A stretch of DNA of 8,749 nt from Nitrososphaerota archaeon (GTDB lineage Archaea; Thermoproteota; Nitrososphaeria; Nitrososphaerales; Gagatemarchaeaceae): assembly GCA_005877365.1 (NCBI GenBank), contig VBPP01000134.1:1-8749 (forward strand), in the 5' to 3' direction. Positions 1 through 4,429 of the stretch are shown here, piece by piece (positions within the stretch are counted from its first letter, which is position 1; every line of letters starts with the position of its first letter). Under the pieces are notes generated by a model. That model made no database searches. It saw only the letters and a program-made list of their open reading frames with translations, and was not told where the DNA came from. The position numbers and the translations under genes were made by a program.

Positions 1-2
1 CT

Positions 3-227
3 ACCCCCCTGATCACAATCCAGCCCGACGCGAAGATAGCAGAGGCTGCAAGGCTGATGAACGAGTACAAGATCAGGCGGGTCGTCGTCACCGCGGCGGA
101 CGGCTCCCTTGCGGGGATAGTGACAGCGAGTGACTTGGCGAGGGCGCTGGCGGAGCGGAAGGATTACTCGGATATGACCCTGAACGCTATCGCAAGAGCG
201 AGTCCTGAAAAGGGCCCCTACCAGTAG
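3..227 (+). CDS. CBS-domain protein, C-terminal part (5' end outside window)
   Basis: The window opens inside this gene in the frame starting at base 3, and 74 residues remain before a TAG stop at 225-227. They form the second half of a CBS motif: a strand-helix unit (ITIQPDAKIAEAARLM), then KIRRVVV, then the hallmark end GSLAGIVTASDLARAL. In the family, CBS domains occur in pairs, bind adenine nucleotides and regulate an attached or partner protein. The Bateman-type partner domain, if any, lies upstream and cannot be seen. No enzyme domain follows the CBS unit, so the protein ends about 20 residues after it, as in stand-alone archaeal CBS proteins. Its last 41 bp overlap the 3' end of hsp20 on the other strand. 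The family call is firm; the specific role is unknown. Confidence 0.85.
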   Translation, partial: TPLITIQPDAKIAEAARLMNEYKIRRVVVTAADGSLAGIVTASDLARALAERKDYSDMTLNAIARASPEKGPYQ

Positions 228-819
228 TCTGCGACTCTACCTTCACCCTTACACCCGCTCCTTTTACGGATTTCAGGGGCAGGGTTATCTCGAGTATCCC
301 GTTGTTGTAGGTCGACTTCGCTTCCTCCGGCCTCACCAGCCCCGGCAGGTCCAGCTCCTTGTAGTACTTTCTGTTCTCGGTGTCGACCGAGATAATCACC
401 CTCTGCTCGTTGACAGTCACGTCGATCTCCTCCCGCCGAACACCAGGAATCTCAGCTATGAGCTTCACATCCCTATCCGAGGAGACTACGTCGACGAGCG
501 GCTCCCTCCTGTCCTGGATCTCCTTCCAGGGTTGAGTCGCGCCTCTCTTCACGTTGCCGAATTCTCTCACGACCGGCTTCCCATCAGGTCCTATGGTGAC
601 AGAGTAGCCGTAGACGATCGGCCCAATCTCCTTTCTGGTGGTTCCATCAGGAAGCCTCCTCTCCCTTACGAGGTTCTTGGGTATCTCCTTCTCCATGTTC
701 TTGAACTGGTCTGCGAACAACCGCTCGATCTCCCTTATCATTTCGTCCATCTCCGAGAGGGGCCAGGGACCGAAGGGCATCTTCCTTTGCCACCTCTTCA
801 ACCAGTCATCCGGTTCCAT
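187..819 (-). CDS. Small heat shock protein, Hsp20/alpha-crystallin family
   Basis: This is a 210-aa ATP-independent holdase chaperone that keeps unfolding proteins soluble in the cytoplasm. The alpha-crystallin domain spans about residues 105-183 (REPLVDVV...IAEIPGVRREEIDVTV...NGILEITLPLK) and contains the diagnostic GxL-type motif NGILEITLP at 173-181. A short V-R-V-K-V stretch near 190 could serve as the C-terminal I/V-x-I/V tail motif. The first 100 residues are an archaeal-type N-terminal region with IGPIVYGYSVTIGPDGKP at 65-82. The ATG start at 817-819 is supported by a TATA-like element centred about 29 nt upstream, which fits a leaderless mRNA; no Shine-Dalgarno site is visible. The stop is TAG. 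The gene is divergent from htpX, suggesting joint proteostasis control, and its 3' end runs 41 bp into the CBS gene. The last 11 or so residues are encoded in that overlap and look non-conserved. Confidence 0.95.
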   Translation of the reverse strand: MEPDDWLKRWQRKMPFGPWPLSEMDEMIREIERLFADQFKNMEKEIPKNLVRERRLPDGTTRKEIGPIVYGYSVTIGPDGKPVVREFGNVKRGATQPWKEIQDRREPLVDVVSSDRDVKLIAEIPGVRREEIDVTVNEQRVIISVDTENRKYYKELDLPGLVRPEEAKSTYNNGILEITLPLKSVKGAGVRVKVESQTTGRGPFQDSLLR

Positions 820-841
820 ACGCCAGAGAGGTAAGAGGTGG

Positions 842-854
842 CTTTAATCTTTAA
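842..854 (-). promoter_or_regulatory. hsp20 promoter: tandem TTAAAG TATA-like repeat
   Basis: Read on the minus strand this is TTAAAG-A-TTAAAG, two identical hexamers with a 7-bp period. The centre lies about 29 nt upstream of the hsp20 ATG, the usual TATA position if transcription starts at or next to the start codon. The perfect doubling is more than a TATA box needs and could be an overlapping operator for a heat-shock regulator; that second role is inference. Confidence 0.6.
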
Positions 855-865
855 CGCTCCCTCCT

Positions 866-880
866 TCGAAAGGTTTTTAC
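866..880 (+). promoter_or_regulatory. htpX promoter: BRE-like CGAAAG plus TATA-like TTTTTAC
   Basis: A purine-rich BRE-like CGAAAG directly precedes GTTTTTAC. The TATA-like centre is about 35 nt upstream of the GTG start at 912, predicting a leader of roughly 9 nt. It lies about 25 bp from the oppositely oriented hsp20 element, so the two promoters share one small intergenic region. Confidence 0.5.
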
Positions 881-911
881 GAGTCGGAGTAGATTCCGAA
901 TTCGGGTTCAC

Positions 912-1823
912 GTGTCGGGATCCTTCTACCTGCGAATGACCGCCTTGTTTGGGGTATTGACGGGACTGCTGCTGGTACTGGGATACATAGTCGGTCTTTA
1001 CTTCGGCAACCCGTACCTCTTCACGGGGCTGGCTCTCGTCCTCGCGGCTGTCTTCAACTTCATCTCGTACTACTATAGCGATTCGATCGTCATAAGGATG
1101 AGCCGGGCGAAGATCATTCAGGAGAGTGATAACCCGACGCTCTTCCGGGTCGTTCGGGGGGTCGCCCAGAAGGCCGGGATGCCCATGCCGAAGGTAGGCA
1201 TAGTCGAGTCGGCTCAGCCGAACGCCTTCGCGACGGGGAGGGGGCCCGAGAAGGCCGTGGTCTGCGCGACATCGGGAATCCTGAGGACGTTGACCCCCGA
1301 CGAGCTTGAGGTTGTGATTGGCCATGAAATCGGGCACGTGATCCACAGGGACGTCCTGATGTCGAGCATCGCCGCGACGATGGCTGGAGCGATAGCCTAC
1401 ATCGGAAACATCGCGTTCTACTCGATGTGGTTCGGGGGATTCGGTGGGAACAGGAACAGGCAGGGGAACGGCTCCCTCATCCTGCTCCTAGTGGCTGCAA
1501 TACTAATCCCGCTCGGCGCGACATTCGTGCAGCTCGGGATAAACAGAGCCGACGAATACAACGCGGACGAGTATGGGGCGAAGCTGACTCGCAATCCAGC
1601 GGGCCTGATTTCGGCCCTCGAAAAGATAAGCACGAAGGTGGAGACGAAGAGCTTCTCAGGAAATCAGAATAACGCCCCCTCGCCTGCGACCGCCTCGCTC
1701 TGGATAGTTAACCCCTTCAAGGGCCACTCGCTCCTGGAAATCTTTTCCACTCACCCTTCGCTAGCACACAGGGTAGAGAGGCTGAAGAAGGTCGCGAGGG
1801 ACCTAAACATCTACGTGCCCTAG
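912..1823 (+). CDS. htpX: HtpX-like membrane zinc metalloprotease (peptidase family M48B)
   Basis: This is a 303-aa integral membrane protease. The family degrades misfolded membrane proteins, with the active site facing the cytoplasm. The zinc motif HEIGH is at residues 138-142, with H138 and H142 as ligands and E139 as catalytic base. The third ligand is probably E215 in NRADEYNADEYGA, matching the family's E-Y-x-A-D signature. Membrane segments fall at about 10-31, 34-55, 150-172 and 188-208, and a glycine/asparagine-rich loop (GGFGGNRNRQGNG) lies between the last two. The C-terminal part ends with THPSLAHRVERLKKVA, the usual M48 ending in which H-P-x-x-x-x-R is conserved. Length is typical. 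Start GTG at 912 fits the promoter; ATG at 936 is an alternative that would still keep the first membrane segment. The stop is TAG. It is divergent from hsp20, consistent with a stress role. Confidence 0.95.
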   Translation: MSGSFYLRMTALFGVLTGLLLVLGYIVGLYFGNPYLFTGLALVLAAVFNFISYYYSDSIVIRMSRAKIIQESDNPTLFRVVRGVAQKAGMPMPKVGIVESAQPNAFATGRGPEKAVVCATSGILRTLTPDELEVVIGHEIGHVIHRDVLMSSIAATMAGAIAYIGNIAFYSMWFGGFGGNRNRQGNGSLILLLVAAILIPLGATFVQLGINRADEYNADEYGAKLTRNPAGLISALEKISTKVETKSFSGNQNNAPSPATASLWIVNPFKGHSLLEIFSTHPSLAHRVERLKKVARDLNIYVP

Positions 1824-2251
1824 CGTTTTGAGAAGATCCTCAGTAGTCCGAGCAGCGCTACCAGGGTTAGGAACTCGTCCGGTGTCTCCCCCTTCCTGGC
1901 TTCTGGAGTCGCCTCGTATTTTAGGGGAGGAGAAAGAGTCTGCACTGGAAAGAGGGTGGAGGGGAAGACAGCTGATGTGGCGGCGGTCTGGCTCGTTTCT
2001 GTCGACCGCGGTTGCGGAGGCGGAACTTGCGGCTCGGGCGCCCTCGCCATCTGCACCGGTGGGGGAGTCACTCTCGCCTGGGGGCTGGGCCGAGTGGGAG
2101 AAGGCTGTCTTTGCGGAATCCTGGTCCCTCTTCGAGCCGGCAGGACTGCCGCGACCATCAGGATGACCCCGATGAACGAGACGAAGAGAGAGCCGGTTGC
2201 GGCTCCCGCGATTATGAGGAGTACGGCGAAAGCGAGGAGGCCGAGGTTCAA
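1820..2251 (-). CDS. Small membrane protein with proline-rich linker, function unknown
   Basis: I do not recognise a family for this 143-aa protein. Residues 4-39 form two close hydrophobic segments (a hairpin, or one long segment with a small-residue break). A basic stretch (ARRGTR) follows, and then a low-complexity linker rich in Pro, Gln, Ser and Thr at about 45-110. A charged stretch (EATPEARKGETPDEF) leads to a short hydrophobic end, LTLVALLGLLRIFSKR, which could be amphipathic. The start is TTG at 2251. The frame has a stop 10 codons upstream and no other start in between, and a TATA-like TTAAAAAT is centred 28 nt upstream, so a leaderless TTG start is well supported. Its TAG stop shares the tetranucleotide CTAG with the htpX stop. 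The positive-inside rule would put the proline-rich part in the cytoplasm; that is inference. Being real is likely but not certain, because GC-rich antisense ORFs also occur here. Confidence 0.65.
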   Translation of the reverse strand: MNLGLLAFAVLLIIAGAATGSLFVSFIGVILMVAAVLPARRGTRIPQRQPSPTRPSPQARVTPPPVQMARAPEPQVPPPQPRSTETSQTAATSAVFPSTLFPVQTLSPPLKYEATPEARKGETPDEFLTLVALLGLLRIFSKR

Positions 2252-2274
2252 CTGACCGTGGTGCCGGTCAAGGG

Positions 2275-2282
2275 ATTTTTAA
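2275..2282 (-). promoter_or_regulatory. TATA-like element for the TTG-start gene at 2251
   Basis: Minus-strand TTAAAAAT is centred about 28 nt before the TTG start. It is the most AT-rich spot in a GC-rich intergenic region and fits the spacing seen at the other starts in this window. Confidence 0.55.
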
Positions 2283-2336
2283 CCGTTCACGCTGGTTTGC
2301 GTCGATCGCAGAAACTGCAGCGAGTAGAGGAGACAA

Positions 2337-2359
2337 GCCGGGAGGGAAATCGTCCCGGC
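2337..2359 (+). repeat. Perfect inverted repeat / hairpin, GCCGGGA...TCCCGGC
   Basis: Seven uninterrupted, mostly G-C pairs enclose a 9-nt loop. No T-tract follows on either strand, so it is not an obvious terminator. It could be a structured leader of the downstream gene or a small RNA element. Confidence 0.5.
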
Positions 2360-2365
2360 AGACCT

Positions 2366-2449
2366 ATGAAGGAAAACGAAGCGTTCGAGCGGCAGAGTCG
2401 ATGGCTCGAAGAGCTAAAAGCAAGTGTATGGCAGCGGTTCGAGAGATGA
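2366..2449 (+). CDS. Possible 27-aa charged small ORF upstream of the glycosyltransferase
   Basis: ATG to TGA encodes a 27-residue, highly charged helical-looking peptide (begins MKENEAFERQ, ends WQRFER). A TTG at 2297 in the same frame would extend it to 50 residues of similar character. There is no ribosome binding site and no TATA box at the leaderless distance from the ATG, so this may be chance. It is listed because it is on the same strand as the glycosyltransferase gene and could be translated from a long leader. Confidence 0.15.
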   Translation: MKENEAFERQSRWLEELKASVWQRFER

Positions 2450-2480
2450 AGCCAGTTCTTTCGCTTCCACCTAAGAGGTG

Positions 2481-2496
2481 TCACGCCTTCACGCCT
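2481..2496 (+). repeat. Tandem direct repeat, TCACGCCT x2
   Basis: Two perfect adjacent copies of an 8-mer lie about 40 bp before the glycosyltransferase start. A regulator could bind the pair, but two copies may equally be chance slippage. Confidence 0.4.
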
Positions 2497-2512
2497 GACT
2501 TGAACCGTGTCA

Positions 2513-2525
2513 GAGGAGCCGGTGA
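2513..2525 (+). promoter_or_regulatory. Shine-Dalgarno-like purine sites before the glycosyltransferase start
   Basis: GAGGAG (2513-2518) and GGTGA (2521-2525) both resemble the anti-16S core. GGTGA lies 6 and 9 nt before in-frame CTG codons at 2532 and 2535, good spacing for initiation there and less good for the GTG at 2547. This bears on the start choice of the next gene. Confidence 0.35.
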
Positions 2526-2546
2526 CTGACCCTGCTGAGAATTGGG

Positions 2547-4295
2547 GTGGTAATGTACCAGACCAGCCTCACGAAAGGGCAGGAACTCGTGGCCGAGAGG
2601 ATGGTGAGGGAGTTCAGGAGGCAGGGTTACGACGCCTTCCTGATAACCAGTATCTACGAAGACTGGGAGCCGGCTCTCCCCATCGAAGAGGTGACGGCTC
2701 GTGGCGGCTTCCTCCACCTCTACGACGACAGAATGAGAATACCCGTTATCAGGGTCGATAGCTACCAAGGCACCTGGCCGCCCCGCAGAATCTTCTTCAG
2801 GAACTTCATAGACGTCCTCAAGCACATCGTCGAGGAGCTGAAGCTCAACGTCCTGATAACTCACTCAACGCTCTGGAACGGACCTGAGGAGGTGGCCAAG
2901 TTCATGGCCTGGAGGAGGGAGCTGATCGCGAGCGGTTCAATTCACGAACCCATGCTCTTCTGCCACATGAGTCACTTTCAAGAGCCCTCTGATGAGCGAT
3001 ACCCCCTCGAGGAGAGGTCGTACAGAGAGGCCTGGAACAAGTTCAGCCTCGCGCGAATAGTCAAGGATGCGGATATGCTTCTCGTGACTACGCCGATGGA
3101 GGAAGAGGGAATGCGGAAACTCGGCGCGAAGGATGAGCAGACGTTCCTCTTCCCGGCTGGCGTCGACGACATCCTCGAGACGTATGCGGCTGGATCAGGA
3201 ATACGGGACCGATACAAACTTCCGGGAGGTGCCAAGCTTGTCACATACCTCGGTACTGTGGAGGAGAGGAAGAACGCCCTCGGACTGCTCGGAGTTGCCG
3301 GGAAACTCTCACAAAATAAGGGCGTCCACTTCGTTATCGCGGGAAGGCTCGAGGGTGAGTATGGAGAGAAGGTGAAGGGGGAGGCCAAGAAGTATCCGAA
3401 CGTGACGGTCATTGGTCAGGTCTCCGACGAAGAGAAGGCCCAGCTGATTAGGGAGTCGTACGTGAACATCTCCCTCAGCCGGGCCGAAGCACTGGGAATA
3501 GCTCAGCTCGAATTCATGTACGGGGGCATTCCAGTAATCACGTCTGGGACGGGCGGACAGTCGTGGATAATTCGGAACGGCCAGACGGGCGTGATTCTGA
3601 ATGGGCCGGAAGACGTGGAGGGAGCCGCGAAGGCGGTCCTTGAACTGTTGAATCGACCATATTATCGCAACAGGCTAGGCAAGGCGGCGGCGAGGTCCGT
3701 TTCGCGGTACTCCCTCACTCGCCTGATTCAGACATTCTCCAAACTGCTCATTCAGGAGTTCGCAGAAGATCAGGAGCCCGCAAGCCCGCTCAACGTTGAA
3801 CCGAGCGAGAAGGTTGTGGAGGCTTGGGTGAAGGACAACTACCGAGTCGTGGTCACGACGGAGAGGCTGACCGTCGTTCCCCTCAAGAAGGCGAAGGAGA
3901 CGGCGAGCATTCCGCTGCGCGAGATTAAGAAGATAAAATTTCAGGTCAGGGCTCTCTGGTCGGCACTTTGGGTTGGCGGAGCTGCGACGGTGCTCTTTCT
4001 CGTCACGCAGATCGTCGGATGGGACTGGGCCTCGATGCTCGTCAACTGGCTGTATGGAGTCGCGTCAGCGTACGGAATCGAGCTCCCGGCGTCGTCACTC
4101 CTCACTCCGTCAGTGGACTTCCTGCCACTCGCCATCTCGGTGGTTGTTTTTCTCTCGACCGCCAAGAGAGGGTACCTCGTGCTGTCGGACCCCCACAGGA
4201 CGGCTTTCGTCCCCGAGAGCTTCATCAAGGCACTCAGGCTGGCAGATAAGCTCGCACCGGACGAGCTTTTCGGGAACGAACGACTGAACAACTGA
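2547..4295 (+). CDS. GT4-type glycosyltransferase fused to a PH-like domain with two membrane segments
   Basis: The encoded protein is 582 aa counted from GTG at 2547. Residues 1 to about 400 are a GT-B fold retaining glycosyltransferase of the GT4 type. The N-terminal domain opens with the KGQELVAERMVREF helix, and the second Rossmann half starts near 225 (KLVTYLGTVEERKN). The GT4 E-x7-E signature is E314-E322 in SRAEALGIAQLEFMYGGIPVI and should contact the nucleotide-sugar donor. A second module follows: about 422-465 (YRVVVTTERLTVVPLKKAKETASIPLREIKKIKF) resembles a bacterial PH-like domain. Membrane segments lie at about 469-492 and 524-539, and the strand-rich KRGYLVLSDPHRTAFVPESF (540-559) looks like the end of the PH-like fold. 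The enzyme is thus probably held at the inner face of the membrane; donor and acceptor are unknown. In-frame codons before 2547 read LLRIG, the expected first beta strand, so the true start may be a CTG at 2532 or 2535. The stop is TGA. Confidence 0.85.
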   Translation: MVMYQTSLTKGQELVAERMVREFRRQGYDAFLITSIYEDWEPALPIEEVTARGGFLHLYDDRMRIPVIRVDSYQGTWPPRRIFFRNFIDVLKHIVEELKLNVLITHSTLWNGPEEVAKFMAWRRELIASGSIHEPMLFCHMSHFQEPSDERYPLEERSYREAWNKFSLARIVKDADMLLVTTPMEEEGMRKLGAKDEQTFLFPAGVDDILETYAAGSGIRDRYKLPGGAKLVTYLGTVEERKNALGLLGVAGKLSQNKGVHFVIAGRLEGEYGEKVKGEAKKYPNVTVIGQVSDEEKAQLIRESYVNISLSRAEALGIAQLEFMYGGIPVITSGTGGQSWIIRNGQTGVILNGPEDVEGAAKAVLELLNRPYYRNRLGKAAARSVSRYSLTRLIQTFSKLLIQEFAEDQEPASPLNVEPSEKVVEAWVKDNYRVVVTTERLTVVPLKKAKETASIPLREIKKIKFQVRALWSALWVGGAATVLFLVTQIVGWDWASMLVNWLYGVASAYGIELPASSLLTPSVDFLPLAISVVVFLSTAKRGYLVLSDPHRTAFVPESFIKALRLADKLAPDELFGNERLNN

Positions 4296-4336
4296 TTGAA
4301 CTGCGGATTGAGAGAAACCGCCGAGTCGGGCTCCGC

Positions 4337-4380
4337 GGACCCGTCTTCGGTTCGGCGTCCAGGCAGAGATTCTCTTTTCC
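4337..4380 (+). terminator. Possible terminator after the glycosyltransferase gene
   Basis: A GGAC-CCG / CGG-c-GTCC hairpin (4337-4360, 7 pairs with one bulged C, 9-nt loop) is followed 10 nt later by the pyrimidine tract TTCTCTTTTCC. Archaeal termination depends mainly on T-rich tracts, so the tract may be the active part. It lies 40-85 nt past the stop codon and just before the next promoter. Confidence 0.3.
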
Positions 4381-4406
4381 GACGCTCGCTGAAAAGCGTC
4401 AAATAG
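4381..4406 (+). promoter_or_regulatory. UPF0182 gene promoter region: TATA-like TCAAATAG with hairpin just upstream
   Basis: TCAAATAG (4399-4406) is centred about 27 nt before the TTG start at 4430, the leaderless spacing. A perfect 6-bp inverted repeat, GACGCT...AGCGTC (4381-4400, 8-nt loop), overlaps the BRE position and the edge of the TATA element, so it could be an operator. The TATA match itself is weak. Confidence 0.4.
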
Positions 4407-4429
4407 CCGTCTTCTTGGATTAGGTCGAA

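Larger units (their letters stand above)
2252..2534. other. Intergenic region with hairpin, tandem 8-mer and possible tiny ORF
   Basis: This region lies between the divergent genes at 2251 (-) and about 2535 (+). It holds the minus-strand TATA element, a perfect 7-bp GC-rich hairpin at 2337-2359 with a 9-nt loop, a small 5-bp hairpin at 2468-2480 and a perfect tandem repeat of TCACGCCT at 2481-2496. A 27-codon ORF (2366-2449, +) is the only coding candidate. I see no clear TATA box close to the glycosyltransferase start, so its transcript may begin well upstream and carry a structured leader. I do not recognise a known RNA family here. Confidence 0.4.

Noticed and set aside
798..1346. 182-codon minus-strand ORF opposite htpX and across the hsp20 start
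   Set aside because: It is antisense to a strongly conserved protease, overlaps the hsp20 coding start and its promoter, and has the charged low-complexity composition of a GC-rich shadow frame.
2012..2449. 145-codon plus-strand ORF opposite the proline-rich membrane gene
   Set aside because: Its first part is antisense to a gene with a well-placed promoter and is arginine-rich shadow sequence. Only its last 27-50 codons lie outside and are listed separately at low confidence.
2442..2497. Possible C/D-box guide RNA (GAGATGA ... CTGA)
   Set aside because: The C box has a mismatch at a key base, and no D'/C' boxes occur at the usual 12-nt guide spacing.
2507..2761. Alternative GTG start at 2507 for the region before the glycosyltransferase
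   Set aside because: It is in a different frame from the catalytic domain and runs into shadow sequence; a TGA at 2523 blocks any in-frame upstream start.
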